Positions 1 to 12,954 of a stretch of 64,000 nt of DNA are shown here, piece after piece; within the stretch, counting starts at the first letter, position 1, and the number at the start of each line of letters is the position of its first letter. Below the pieces are notes generated by a model that made no database searches, was not told the DNA's origin, and saw nothing but the letters and a program-made list of their open reading frames with translations. This DNA comes from Nissolia schottii (Eukaryota > Streptophyta > Magnoliopsida > Fabales > Fabaceae): NCBI GenBank assembly GCA_003254905.1, contig QANU01095819.1:595104-659103 (forward strand), in the 5' to 3' direction. The translations under genes were made by a program, and so were the position numbers.

Positions 1-1461
1 AAGAAAATGTGATGATTGTGATATCAAATTTGTTCTGGTGGGTAGTTTTTGTTTTAAAATAAATAAAGAGTGTGTTTTTTGTGTTGTGATTACTCAATGA
101 TAATTTTTTTCTTTAAAATAAACATAACCCGACTACTCGACCCAATCAAATCCAATTGACACAGGTTTGGTTGGGTCGGCTTTAAAATATTTTTCATAAA
201 AATCACTCCAACCCAACCTTAGCTCATTTACTTGGGTTGGATTTTATTTTATTGTAAACCCAACCCAACCCGTGTGCACCCATATCTCAAAGATATAATT
301 GGGAAAGCTGTAGGCCAACTCACAATAAAAAACAAAATGAGCTCCCTTAAGATATAAGCAATAGAGCTCGAAACAAATAAGGGAAATATCATACTAGCGC
401 TCTTAAAACACCTCCGGTGAATTCACACACTAGTTCCTTCGGAGCAAGGACGATAGGGAGAGATTCACCACTTCGTTGCGTTCCCTCGTAGTCCAAGGGA
501 ACCCACAACGAGCAAAACCGTTTTTTAATGAGAGGATATCCTAGCCTTTTGGGGCTTTAGCTAAATACTACTCTCATATAAAATTGTGAGGAGTTCTTAA
601 AACAAAACAAAAAAAAAGAGAATTTTATAGTACTCGTGGTAATATCACGAGTACGATACAAAATTTACATGGATTAATCATAATTTAACACTTCATTTGA
701 CTGTAATTAATATACAATTTTGAAAATTGATTATTTATAATTATAACTTAGACATTTTCTAAATTTTAATTGAAATACATTGGTAATGTAAATGAAGTTT
801 ATATTATTATCTAGTCATATATCAACACATCACTAGTTAAAAGGTCATTCAAATGAAATAAATTAATTAAACAATCATATAAAAATCTTTATACCGTTAA
901 TATATCAAAATTAAACTCAATTTAATTACAAATTTCTCATTTATTAACCCTAATTAAATCGCACATGCAGTTAACCTCACCTCTATTCTTTCTTATCTCT
1001 CTGTCTCTTTCAGTACATCCGTGAAAATACACCTCATAATGTGAAAACTATACGACTTACCAACAAAAAGAAGACACATGCACCCACCTTGGCATTCGTC
1101 ACTGTATATTTGCTATAATCAGAATATAATCTTGACGGTTGTGCTTATTTGTTTGTTCATGAGTAAGCACAGGTGACACTTTGGAATAACAAACCACAAG
1201 AATTTTCATCAACCAAACGTTTGTTTTCCAACGAAAGTCACAGAGCGCAATCAACATGACAAACCTACTCCCAACCTTGATCTAATGTCATGACCAAAGC
1301 ATGCACTCTCAATTTTCAATTCAACTCTCAAACCATTCAAATACCAAACTCCACCAAGCTAAAGTACTTCTAGTTCCAACCAAGTACCTCATTAATTGGA
1401 GTCAAATTATTGAGTTTGAATTTGACTCATAATTAGTGGAATTACAAACGTTCCATGTATT
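1..1461. other. Upstream intergenic region with degenerate repeat
   Basis: No gene is visible here. Bases about 125-290 hold CCCAACCC/GGGTTGG-type runs in both orientations (GGTTTGGTTGGGT near 163, CCCAACCCAACCC near 258). This resembles a degenerate hAT-like MITE of the sort common in plants, but I could not define its ends or a target duplication. Bases 300-600 are less AT-rich and look like another decayed repeat that I do not recognise. The last 450 bases should contain the promoter and 5' leader of the strictosidine-synthase-like gene. I see no promoter element there that I would defend. Confidence 0.4.
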
Positions 1462-3740
1462 ATGAAGAAGAGAAACACTCTCAAAGATGAACCCTTTCTC
1501 CAACACCCTTTCATTGTGGCTGTTGTTATGGTTCTTGGGTTGGTTGTAATGGACCCATTTCACTTGGGTCCATTGGGGGAACATGAGTTCAGGCCCGTGA
1601 AGCATGACATTGCACCGTATCATCAAGTCATGAAGAATTGGCCTAGGGACAATATCAGCAGGTTAGGACTACATGGGAAATCAGAGTTCAAGGACCAAGT
1701 ATATGGACCTGAATCACTTGAATTTGACAACATCGGTCGTGGCCCTTACACTGGTTTAGCAGATGGTCGTGTCGTTCGATGGATGGGGAAGGAACTTGGT
1801 TGGGAAACATTTGCAGTTGTCACCTCCAACTGGTATCATCACTATCACCAGAAAACTCTCATTTCTCTACATTTAATTCCTTTGATCCTAAATCCACACA
1901 ATTCACTAATTAAGCACTTATAAGATTGAATCAAATTACACACATTCATATATGCAATACATGGTATTTCTAAATGTTATTATATTGAGTTTAAGTTTAC
2001 AATTGCTTTTAATCATGTTTTGTCTAGTCATCAAAAGTAGTTAGACTTTTTGGTCAATGCACATGAAAGAAAAATGCTATAATGGTAGAATGTTGGTCCA
2101 AATTTAATTATCGGAATGGTGTGATATGCATAATAATTTTTAGATTGATAAATGAGTCATATTACTTTATTTTATCTACCCATGATCTTGTTTTTAATCC
2201 AAAAATTTCAATAATAAATTATGATCATGTAGCCTTATTTGATAGACAAAACGTGATTGCTGTGTAAAAAAAGAAAAATTTAAACCAACAATGCATCACA
2301 ATTACACTTATTATATTTATACCTTATACCTATTGATTGATGCTATTAATAATGATGCTTGGTATTGTTGTGGAAATTAAGGACGGAGAAGCTATGCTTC
2401 AGGGGAAATGATTCCACAACTGCGAAGCAATGGAAGCATGAGAAAACGTGCGGGAGACCCCTTGGGATAAGATTTGACAAAGAGAGTGGAGATCTATACA
2501 TAGCTGATGCATACTATGGCCTTCTTGTGGTTGGGCCAAATGGGGGTCTTGCTACACCTTTGTCAACCCATGTTGAAGGAAAGCCAATTCTCTTTGCAAA
2601 TGACCTTGATATTCATAAGAATGGATCCATCTTCTTCACTGACACCAGCAAAAGATACAACAGAGTGTAAGTGTACCTCCCTCCCCCCCCCAAACTATAT
2701 ATTGTCACTTTGCTATATGTTAAGAAAAATAATATGATTTTCCATTACTTGTTTTGCAGTGCGCATTTTTTTATATTGTTGGAAGGGGAAGCAACTGGCA
2801 GGCTTCTGAGATATGATCCTCCAACTAAAACAACCCATGTTGTCTTGGATGGCCTTGCTTTCCCTAATGGAGTCCAATTTTCTAAAGACCAATCTTTCCT
2901 ACTGTTCACTGAAACCACCAATTGCAGGTGTAGTTACAATAATATAATGAAATGATCATGTCATGAATTTGGTTGCAAGTGTCTGTATCCTATATAGGTG
3001 TCTTATTATATATCAAGACAAAACTTTTTGTCCCTCGAGTAATCATCTCACACATTAGTTGATAGCATAACAGTTATTTTACAGTCACAAAATGTCATGT
3101 TGAATATAGTCATTATCACACATAAGATAATATTTTAACTTATATCTTGAAAGAATGTACGAATAAAAATTAAAATGTCATTTAGTATGGTTAAAAACAT
3201 ATTGTGTTTCATGATTACACATAAGTTTCTGGTTATTGAATTTTTTTTTTATAAAGGACCAATATATTAAGACCCATGATCTTTGGGGTTAAAATGCAAT
3301 CTTATCCATTGTTTGGAGTTGATATATGATGTTCATACAGGCTGATGAAGCTTTGGGTAGAAGGTTCAAAGAGTGGGACAGTGGAACTCGTAGCAGACCT
3401 CCCAGGTTTCCCAGACAACGTGAGAATGAACGAGAAAGGTCAATTCTGGGTGGCCATAGACTGTTGCCGCACGGAAGCACAAGAGGTTCTCAGCCACAAC
3501 CCATGGTTGAGGAACATATACTTTCGTTTGCCCATAAGGATGAGCTATTTGGCAAGAGCCATGGGCATGAAAATGTACACCGTCATCTCCCTACTCAACG
3601 AGAATGGAGAGATTCTCGAAGTTCTTGAAGATCGAGACGGCGATGTGATGAAGCTTGTGAGCGAAGTCAAAGAGGAAAAAGGGAAGCTCTGGATTGGAAC
3701 CGTCGCCCATAACCACATTGCCTCCTTACCTTATCCTTAG
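1462..3740 (+). CDS. Strictosidine-synthase-like protein (SSL/APMAP-type beta-propeller), 4 exons
   Basis: Exons 1462-1832, 2382-2666, 2760-2927 and 3341-3740 join with GT-AG introns to 1224 nt, or 407 aa, a usual length for this family. The protein starts MKKRNTLKDEP and has a hydrophobic segment at residues 17-32, probably a signal anchor for the secretory pathway. The stretch MDPFHLGPLGEHEFRPV is typical of plant SSL4-7-like proteins. The Str_synth region follows: IADAYYGL (about 164-171), then FANDLDI, FFTDTSKRYN and FPNGVQFSKD. The fold is expected to be a six-bladed propeller. Most SSL proteins outside alkaloid-making plants are not thought to condense tryptamine with secologanin. A hydrolase-like or defence role is possible but not shown by the sequence. 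The first ATG of the open frame is used as the start. ETFQO begins about 0.5 kb downstream on the same strand. Confidence 0.93.
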
Positions 3741-4233
3741 AAACAACCTTAATCAAATTATCGTCTATGCATTTAATTTCTTATTATTTCTCAGCCTATA
3801 ATGTATCGTAATTAGGTTTTTTTCGTAGTTAATTAGTGAAAATTGCATAATCTCTATGTAACAATATTATAACAAGAAGTTAGACTTCCAATCTATACGT
3901 CTATACTCTTTACTCTTTAGTATCCCATATTTATTAACTCATTTCTAAAATTGGCATTGGTCTATCAATTAGCTTATGACAGATTTAATGGACATAATAT
4001 GTTAAGTGCTCTTTAGCAGCCATTGTTTATTTATTTCTTTTGGTTGACTAAAGTAATTTATTTGTTGGTAATATTCTTCTCTAATCCATTTATGGATAGG
4101 GACAAATGGATCGAACGAATTCAGATGAACTCAACACGTGTATTTGTGTGTGTATACACGTACCCAGAGACACCATCACTCTGAAATTGGAACGAACAAG
4201 CCCAATTCAATCATTGCCAAAACAGTTTGCATA
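3741..4233. other. Spacer between SSL and ETFQO genes
   Basis: AT-rich sequence of about 490 bases. It must hold the 3' UTR of the SSL-like gene and the promoter and 5' leader of ETFQO. Within the ETFQO frame there is no ATG between the last upstream stop and 4234. No repeat or extra gene was recognised. Confidence 0.5.
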
Positions 4234-7200
4234 ATGCTCAAGTCTCGCGCTATCTTCTCCAAATCCAAATCAACTACTCGGCTTCTTCTTCTTAGTCGTA
4301 GTCGCACACAGTCTTCATCATCTTCTTATTCATCGCAATCCACTCACTCTTACTCCTTCCGTCGACGCATACATCAAAATGCTTTCTCCTTTCCCAAACA
4401 TTCTTCGCTCCCCGCAACTGCGTCCATTTCTAGGGTTCCGTCCTCCCGAAGCTTCGTCACCTCGCCGGAAGCGGAGCCGAGGGAGTCAATCGAGTACGAC
4501 GTCGTCGTCGTCGGAGCTGGACCCGCCGGTTTATCGGCGGCGATACGATTGAAGCAGCTTTGCCGCGAGAAAGGAGCTGATTTATCAGTCTGTGTCGTCG
4601 AGAAAGGTGCTGAAGTCGGTACGTGACGATCTTCACAACTTCACTGCTTAATTTTTTGCGTTAATTTTAATCTATCATTGATCTTTGCAAGTTTTGTGTT
4701 AATTGTGATTAATTTAATTAGGTGCGCACATTATTTCTGGTAACGTTTTTGAGCCCCGAGCGCTGGACGAGCTTCTCCCACAGTGGAAGCAGGAGGAGGT
4801 GCATTATGTTTCTTTCTATGTTGAACTCCGTTACAAATTCTGAAGTGAAGTAGCTTTTCTAATCGGCGATTCTCTTTTTTATCTGATTTCGGTTGTGTTT
4901 TATTTGCAGTCTCCGATCAGCACCCCTGTTTCTTCTGACAAGTTTTGGTTTCTGACCAAGGATCGTGCTATTTCACTTCCATCTCCAGTTCACAACAAAG
5001 GCAACTATGTAATAAGGTTTACATAACATTTTATTCATTTCATGCCTCTGTTTTTTTATATAAAAAAAAATAAATTAATTGTTGTTTTTGGTTACTGTAT
5101 TGGTTTCAAGCGTAATGATCTATTTTATTCCATAGAAACAAATATAATTTATATCAAAAAGTTGGTCTGGGAGTGCTTAGTAGAAATCAAATTTCGTGGA
5201 GATTATTATAATCGCATAAGGTTGCTAGTAAATTTTACCTTGGAGACTATATCAGAAGTACATTCCGTTTTGATGACATGAAATTCTTCTAACTGAAGTT
5301 AATTTAAATTTTTTGTCACAATATTGCATTCCAATAACTTGTGTAAATTCAAGGTACAAAAGAATGAAAAGATACCTTTCCTGCTATATTTAGATGCTTG
5401 TTCAATTCTTTGTGATTAGGTTTGCAATGATTTTATTCACAGATATGGTTCTTTTTTTCCACTTTGAAGAAGCTTCTTATTTTTTTACCATCTGATACAG
5501 TCTAAGTCAGTTTGTACGTTGGTTGGGAGCAAAAGCTGAAGAGTTAGGAGTGGAAATATACCCAGGCTTTGCTGCCAGTGAGGTATTTCCGTATTTGCTT
5601 GAATGCTACTTGTCCACATTTGTTGTTGTTTACTGGTGTTTTTCGTGGACAGATATTGTATGATGCGAACAACAAAGTTATTGGTATTGGAACTAATGAT
5701 ATGGGAACTGCAAAAGATGGTTCAAAGAAGGCAAATTTTCAATGTGGCGTTGAGGTCAAAGGTTTCATTTTACATGTTTCTTTCTTCATTCACATGTTTC
5801 TGTGCTTTGTCTAAGTTCTTGTAGCGAAAGGCTTGCCCTAATTAATGCATGTCCAGCTGTTCCAGAAATATAACATTATATGCCTGAACTTGTTTAGTTA
5901 TTGATGGAAACTAGTAATGGACAGAGTCACAGTTCACCCTTTGTCATTTCTCTGGCATAAAGCATGGTTTGTTTTAACTATGTATGTATGGAATCATATG
6001 CAGGCCACATAACACTTCTGGCTGAGGGATGTCGAGGATCATTATCAGAGGTCTGAAAACAAAATTTTAGGATTGATATCGATTCAAGATTTATTTATTT
6101 TTTTCCTGTCAAATGTTGTTTTAATAGCATGGCCTCTCCAATCCACGTCCTTTTGTTCCTTACAGAAAATAATGAAAAAGTACAACCTGAGAGAGAAGGG
6201 AGGTGCAGAACATCAGACATATGCTTTGGGAATTAAAGAGGTATCATTAATTCACTTATTTGTATATATTATTATTAGAAAATTGAGTTTGGCCTAACTC
6301 AACCCCAAAAGCTAGCTCAAGGGGTGAGGATCGCCTTACCCTTATAAACAGAAAATTGAGTTTGGCCTAATTCAACCCCTAAGCTAGCTCAAGGTGTGAG
6401 GATTGCCTCACACTTAAACACTTGGTAGGCCATTACTCCAAGCAATGTGGGACTTAATATACCATTAAAATTGGCTTCTCCTATCAACTTACGCTTTTGG
6501 GAGAGATGATTCTTATGATGATATTAGAGCCACTATGACCAAGAGGTCAAGGGTTCGATTCTTCATGATCCCTGGTATCAATACTTCCATTCGTATTTTT
6601 TTATGAAAAACTGCAATCTGCCAGGACTGTGCTGCTTTGATAAATTTACACATAAAGGTTATTTGATTGTTGATTGTTCTTATAGCTGAAAATTATGGTT
6701 GTGTTCATTAAACGTTTTTTCCACCCCACTTGGTTTCTGTAACCTTGCACTCATAGGTTTGGGAAATTAACGAGGAAAAGCATCAACCTGGTGCAGTACT
6801 CCACACGCTGGGGTGGCCCTTGGATCATAAAACATATGGAGGGTCTTTTCTATATCACATGAAAGACAAACAAGTAAGAGCCCCCCCACCCCCAATTTTC
6901 AATGTTCATGTATTCAAATTTTTGTACATTTTGGACTAGACTTGTTTAACTATACAAACAACATCTATTTTGGAATGGGTTGAACTGGTTAAGAAAGAAC
7001 TTATATTATTTTTTAATCACCCTTTTTTTTTCTTTATGGCGTTTGTCTATTTTTAATCACAATATAAGCCGTTTCGCCTATGCTTTTATTTTTCAGCTGG
7101 CCTTAATTTATTATAATCTAGTTCCAGTTGGCAGACTTACCAATTCCCCCCCCCCCACCGCGAGAAACGAAACATTTACATCAGTTGTCTGTAAGACACG

Positions 7201-10200
7201 CCACTACCCATATTATGATCATGGTTTTTCTACAGGAAGTGTTAATGTGTTATTATGTTCTTCATATCTGGGGAAAAACACTACAAAAGTGCAAATGTTG
7301 CACAAAACTAACTGTTCTTATTTTCTTATGTTATTTATGATTTCTCTAATAGATTCATGCAAAGAATTCTATTAATCATTGTGACAGATATCTATTGGCC
7401 TTGTGGTTGCTTTAAACTATCAGAACCCTTTCCTGAATCCTTATGAGGAATTCCAGGTAAATTTTTTATTTTCTTATGGTATGTTTATAGTACATATTTA
7501 AAAGTTTCCATTGAAAATTTATGTTACTTGATATTGATCTTGCTTCATGTTGAAACTTTTGTTGGTTGGTTGTGTTAAAACAGTATCTGTTTAAGAATCT
7601 CTTAAGCTACATTACATATTCTAAACTCCTGATCCCTATTCTTGTTCAATACCTTCTTTATTCCCTCCTTCTCTCTCCCTTGTCCCCTCTTGTTTTGCCA
7701 GAAACTTAAGCATCACCCTGCAATCAAACCATTTCTGGAAGGGGGAACAGTTATCCAGTATGGAGCTCGCAGTTTAAATGAAGGTGGATTTCAGGTACAC
7801 TAATTGTAGCAGTTTCCTTTTCTTATGTGCAGTCAATGATATAATACAGGGCCATACAGAAAATTCTCTTTATGTCCCTCACATTGCCAGCCTCATGAAG
7901 TGTTGCAAATCAGGTGTATGTATTAACAAAATGAAAGTGTGCCAAATGATTACTCCTTCAAACTTCAAAGATTTTTAATGCGAAATTTTATGGTATTTGG
8001 TAGGTCTTTATGAATTTAACATTGGAAAGTTCCATGGACTAAGAAAGAAGCCTAGACACTAACAAAGATATGGTCATTCCAACATACAACACAAAATTTA
8101 AATGGTCCAACAGTCCAAGTACTGTTGAAGTGTCTCATGACTCATTGTGTCTGACACCGGCAGAGCTTCTTTTATGAAATGTTTATGATTCATAGCCTGT
8201 GGGCAACATATTTGCTGTCTGTTACAGTGTTCCACATAAGGGTTGGTTATTGTCGATGTTGTCAATAGAGAAATCCTGCATCCTACATCAATTGTTGTTT
8301 GTAGTTGTTAGTACACATTATGCAAATACGAATATGATTCTAGTTAAATTTCAGTCTATCCCATATCCAGTTTTTCCTGGAGGAGCAATTATTGGATGTT
8401 CAGCTGGCTTCTTAAATGTGCCTAAGATAAAGGGAACTCACACAGCAATGAAATCAGGTAGTGGCTTCATCTATTTTGCTGGTTGACTTTTCAGCACATT
8501 GCTAATAACTATTTTTCATATAATTTAATTTTGTAGGTTTAGTTAAAGGAGTTTCAGATTAGCATGTTTCAAACTTTCAATATCAATATTCCTTTTTTCA
8601 GGATATGCATTAGCATTTGATGCGGATCTAAAATATTGATCTGCAATTTTGGGGAATTTTAACTGTTCTTTATAGCCAATTAGTTTGTACATTCTCTGAT
8701 ATTGGTAGTATTCCAATCATATGTCAATTTCTCCACTTATTAATTCATCCCATCAATGCATTCTTAATCAAACACTTATTTTTACATAAAGATTTCTCCA
8801 TTGCTCTATGTGATAAGGAAATAGCAATATTTTTAAGTTGGTTTTACACATGTCTAATGTTTCTTTTTTGCAGGAATGCTTGCAGCTGAAGTTACATTTG
8901 GCGTGCTTAATGAAGGTCTGGATATGGATATGTATTGGGATGCTCTAAGGAATTCATGGATTTGGGACGAACTATATAAAGCTCGGAACTATCGACCAGT
9001 TAGTGAAGCAATCCATTCTCACATTTTGTTTTTGTTCTCTCCCTCTTCATGTTTGTAGCCATAAACCTAAAATTTTCATTTTCTTGGGATTTTCGCTTTC
9101 ATTTTGACGTCTTGAAGACTTGAACCAATAGCCCATCTAATCTTAGGTAGCTATCTATTAGTTAGGTAACTTTATAATATACTTTTTAATTGTATACATT
9201 CAAGGATGAAACATTCTAGAAGGCATGAGTGCACAACCAGTTCAATCCATAAATCACCGTTGTCTTGCTCAATTACTTGGTTATAGGTCTTTGCATGCAG
9301 CACATAAGCATGATACTAGTTGCTAGGAATCATTCTAACAGATGACCTTGGATCCACTAGATTGGGAATTCTTGAATTGTCCAAAAATATGGGAACAATC
9401 ATCAAGACTAAATTAGGTAGGTTTACTTGTGAGATGAGTTTTATTTTTGTAGGCCATTTTATAAGCTTAATAAAACTTGTCAGTAAACCTTCCCGAGGGT
9501 ACTAATTCATATACTAGTTATGTATAATTACTGAAAAGCAACCTAAAATAACTGGAGAAAATCCCTGAAAAATTAATTACTGTACTTCTAAAAAATTAAC
9601 CGGGGTCACCCCCCCCCAAACAAAAAAAAAAAAAACCAACCACCACAGTTATCCTAATTCATTTGTTCACATGGGAAAATATGGTGTATTTTAAGTTGTC
9701 CATTTATTATGCCATATTGACCTTACATTTATCTTTTTATTGTAGGCCTTTAAGTACGGGCTTATTCCAGGACTGGCCTTAAGTGGTTTGGAACAGTAAG
9801 ATCTAACTTTTCTTATGGGTTCTCCCTTCATCACTCTTACACAGGAAAGCAGTCATTCCTGTGCTCAGCTTTCTTGCCACGAAACTTATCTTTGCATTAT
9901 TCCTATCAGTTATGTACTCAAGGGGAGGCACCCACTTACTTTGAAGCATGGTAAACCTGATCATGAAGCTACAAATGTAAGAAACAATCTTCAAGAAATT
10001 ATGTCAATGAAATTTTATTTGTATAAACAAACGTGGTAGTTTTAGCTCCACCCTATTTAAAAATTAGAAGCATTTTGATATTGGATATGGACAGAGTTTA
10101 GTGAGGTTTGCTCATTTGATTTGTTTGTCCTCTAGTAAAAACAACATATAGCCTTAAGCAAGTCAGAGTAATACTTTTAATTTTTGGCATTTATGCAGGC

Positions 10201-12431
10201 TGCACAGTTGCATTCTCCAATCCACTATCCAAAGGCAGATGGTGTGTTGTCCTTTGATGTACCTACCTCCCTGCACAGGTTTTGAAACATTAATTTTCTC
10301 TTATTGCTTGTAGTTTAGAGTTGAGGCAAGTGATCATTTTTAATATAATGAAGCCAGGGGATGGGAGCAGCAAGGCGTCTAAACATAGTGTTGCATGGTT
10401 ATATTTGGGATCTTGTACCAGACTAATGCATAAGTAGAATGCATTTACAAAGAGAGAGAGAGTGGCATAGAGAGGGATGTTGAAGGAAAGATTGGTATAA
10501 GAGATGACTCAAATTGGAATCCAACTAGTCTTATTTATATAGCTGGATACACTTAATATTTAACTTCATATCTAAAGACCAACTTATTGTCATTTCCCAA
10601 AATAATCCTATATAGTACTGTCCTATTTCTCTTATAAAAAGAATACAGTTCCTATTTCTTCTTCCGTCCCGTTCTGCACAGATAAGTAAGTGTTAGCTTT
10701 TAGGAGCCATGTTAATTTTGTTATTGTACGCAAAATTCCAACCTTCTGGCTGTTTTAACAATTGGCTTGTCAATAGGCCTCTCTTGAAGGTAAGTAGTAG
10801 GAAAACTTCTTCTCTGTGTATGATTCTATCCAATCTGTGTATGATTCTATCCAATTAAAGTTAATATGTTAAACACAATTTGCTATATGGAAAATTTCAA
10901 TATGTAAGGACTACATTTAGTTATATTAGTTATATGGCGCTTGGTTTCATCTTGATTTAATTTGAATGAAAAGCAAAATAAATGATCGCTGATTTTCTGG
11001 TGAAGTAATTGTTTTCCTCATCCTTTATCTATTTCTGATGCAACATTTTGGGGCTTTGCTAAATATTGATGGAAATTTGATTTATCTGTCAACGCACATA
11101 ATTTTCACCTTATTCCCTTGCTTTATAGGCATTTATGTTTAGTTTATTTACAGGAGCAACACAAATCATGAGCATGACCAACCTCCTCACCTTCGTTTGA
11201 GGGACCCAAAGATCCCTGAACTTATAAATTTACCCGAGTATGCCGCACCTGAGTCGCGATATTGTCCTGCGCGCGTATATGAGTAATGCTTGTTTACTAC
11301 AACTTGGTTTCTACGGGGATTTTCAGTTCCTAGTCACTTTTTGATATTTTTCATATATTCCCAAAATATAGGTACGTTTCAGATGACCAGAATCAACTCA
11401 AATTGCAGATTAATGCACAAAACTGCTTACATTGCAAGGTAAAAAGTATTTCAGACCGAATTTCCCGATTGTTTGAATCTAGTAGTGAAATGTTATGCAA
11501 AAAATTAGCATTTTTGCTGCATAATAAACATGCACAAACGAAAATGATGATAAATAATAAATTTATTCGCTTTTCTTATTTCTTGGCATTTTAAATTCCC
11601 AAATGGAGTTGTGAAGAGCCTCATAAGGTTCCATAAGGGGGGAAATTAGAGCCGCATGAAATAAGTACTCTCTCGAACCAAAAGTTCCACTACAATGTTT
11701 TGCTTCTTTAGTAATGTATACATAAGTTTTAGGCTTGAAGATTTTTATTTCCTAAGTGTTTACGTTAATCTGCATTTCTTTTGAAAATCTTAAATTATAT
11801 TTTTGGCTAAGCAAGGTACCACAAATGTAATTATTAATTAATAGGGCTTTTTGTTTAAAATAAAAAAAGAAAGACAGACAAATTACTGTCAGTAATAACG
11901 GATGTGGGTTACCTAAGTTGAAGACTTGGGAAGTATATATTCCGTGACCCGTGTTCCAATACCTAAATGCATATTGAGATGGGATAATTATATTTAATAC
12001 CTAAATGCATATTGAGATGGGATAATTATATTTTTTAGGTCAACGTTAAGGTCTAATCTTCATAAAAATTGGTTTTGTATCCTACACAATTAAATAAACA
12101 AAAATTCTACATGTACACCCAATTTTATACACCCATATATACACTGTTAATAATGCACAAACTTTTTTCTGCACAAACATTACAAACTTATAGATGATAT
12201 TCTCAATTATACTTAATTAAGTGCACAAACATTACATGCATTAAAACACAAATTTTATGTATATAAGTATAGGGTGTATGTATGATGTATATTTTTTTGT
12301 GTACGTGTAGCATGACTCTTAAATAAATACATTTCTTTGGTATGCAGGCTTGTGATATTAAGGATCCAAAGCAAAACATAGAATGGACAGTGCCTGAAGG
12401 GGGTGGAGGCCCGGGATATTCAGTCATGTAG
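4234..12431 (+). CDS. ETFQO: Electron transfer flavoprotein:ubiquinone oxidoreductase, mitochondrial (ETFQO), 18 exons
   Basis: ETFQO passes electrons from ETF to ubiquinone in the inner mitochondrial membrane, linking branched-chain amino acid, lysine and phytol breakdown to respiration. The 18 exons are 4234-4618, 4722-4798, 4910-5016, 5501-5582, 5653-5761, 6004-6050, 6166-6240, 6757-6873, 7388-7456, 7702-7794, 8355-8457, 8874-8998, 9746-9795, 9910-9976, 10199-10278, 11154-11282, 11372-11438 and 12348-12431. They total 1866 nt (621 aa), all with GT-AG introns. Residues 1 to about 85 form a Ser/Arg-rich presequence. The FAD dinucleotide motif [11 protein letters not shown] lies at about 91-101. 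Further family blocks are [28 protein letters not shown] and [13 protein letters not shown]. The 4Fe-4S ligands are Cys566, Cys590, Cys593 and Cys596 (CPARVYE and NCLHCKACD). The protein ends in the conserved [13 protein letters not shown]. All key motifs are intact, so the gene looks functional. Several introns carry repeat insertions. Confidence 0.97.
6275..6600. repeat. LTR-like repeat remnant in ETFQO intron 7, with internal 71-bp tandem duplication
   Basis: The block starting AGAAAATTGAGTTTGGCCTA occurs twice in tandem (about 6277 and 6348), each followed by AGCTAGCTCAAGG and a GTGAGGAT..GCCT segment. Downstream lie CAATGTGGGACTTAA, a stretch like a decayed tRNA-Met primer site (ATTAGAGCCA near 6524) and GACCAAGAGGTCAAGGGTTC. 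This string resembles dispersed LTR/TRIM-type repeats common in legume genomes. No target duplication was found, so the boundaries are approximate. Confidence 0.55.
11958..12033. repeat. Perfect 38-bp tandem duplication in ETFQO intron 17
   Basis: The 38-bp segment beginning AATACCTAAATGCATATTGA occurs twice head to tail, at 11958 and 11996, with no mismatch that I can see. It lies in the intron before the last exon. Confidence 0.85.
12099..12318. mobile_element. MULE-type MITE, 220 bp, with 9-bp target duplication, in ETFQO intron 17
   Basis: The element runs from CAAAAATTCTACATGTACAC to GTGTACGTGTAGCATGACTC and is flanked by the direct repeat TTAAATAAA (12090-12098 and 12319-12327). A 9-bp duplication is typical of Mutator-like elements. 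The ends are inverted (CTACATGTACAC against GTGTACGTGTAG). The interior holds ACAAACATTAC motifs and no coding capacity. It is related in inverted orientation to the element at 20123-24179, which supports its definition. It ends 29 bases before the last ETFQO exon. Confidence 0.82.
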
Positions 12432-12954
12432 ATCCAGGAAACCAGTAAAAAAAAAAAAAAAGAGAGAGAGAGAGAAAAATTATAGCATTACCCTGCAATT
12501 ACATGTTTAAATGTTATGTGATAACTTTTTTTTTTTTTGGAATAAAATGTGTATCATTACCCTCCCCTAAAGTTTTTAGTGAAAATAAAAAATATTAGCG
12601 TCAAATTGGACGGTTGGCCTATTAGTCAAATTCAATTCAACCGTTATTTATTCATCAAATTTTGAATTTATTAGTTCTTATTTCTTCTTACAATTTCTTA
12701 GCTATTACACATGCATGCAACATTGTATTGGTTGCAATATGCTAATCGAAGCATGCCGTTTGGAAGCAAACAAACAGGGTGACGATTGGAATACTTGACA
12801 TAACTCTCGTTGAAGAATATGACATGGAGTTTGGCTTGACAGCCCCCAGTTAGAATCAATTGACTACCTCGCTCACGTCTTTTTATGTATGAAGAAATTA
12901 ATACGGTATCTCTTTTACTAAATGAATAATTTTACGCAATTCATCTATTTAGGA
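12432..12954. other. ETFQO 3' flank
   Basis: Contains the probable 3' UTR, with a poly-A tract and a GA run at 12446-12474 and a T-rich stretch near 12525. An AT-rich spacer follows up to the satellite-like array. No gene was seen. Confidence 0.5.

Noticed and set aside
4138-4233. Upstream extension of the ETFQO frame
   Set aside because: It starts at GTG, not ATG, and has no resemblance to the presequence. The first in-frame ATG is at 4234.
6520-6560. GGTTCGATTC resembling a tRNA B box
   Set aside because: No A box, acceptor stem or cloverleaf at the right distance. It is part of a dispersed repeat.
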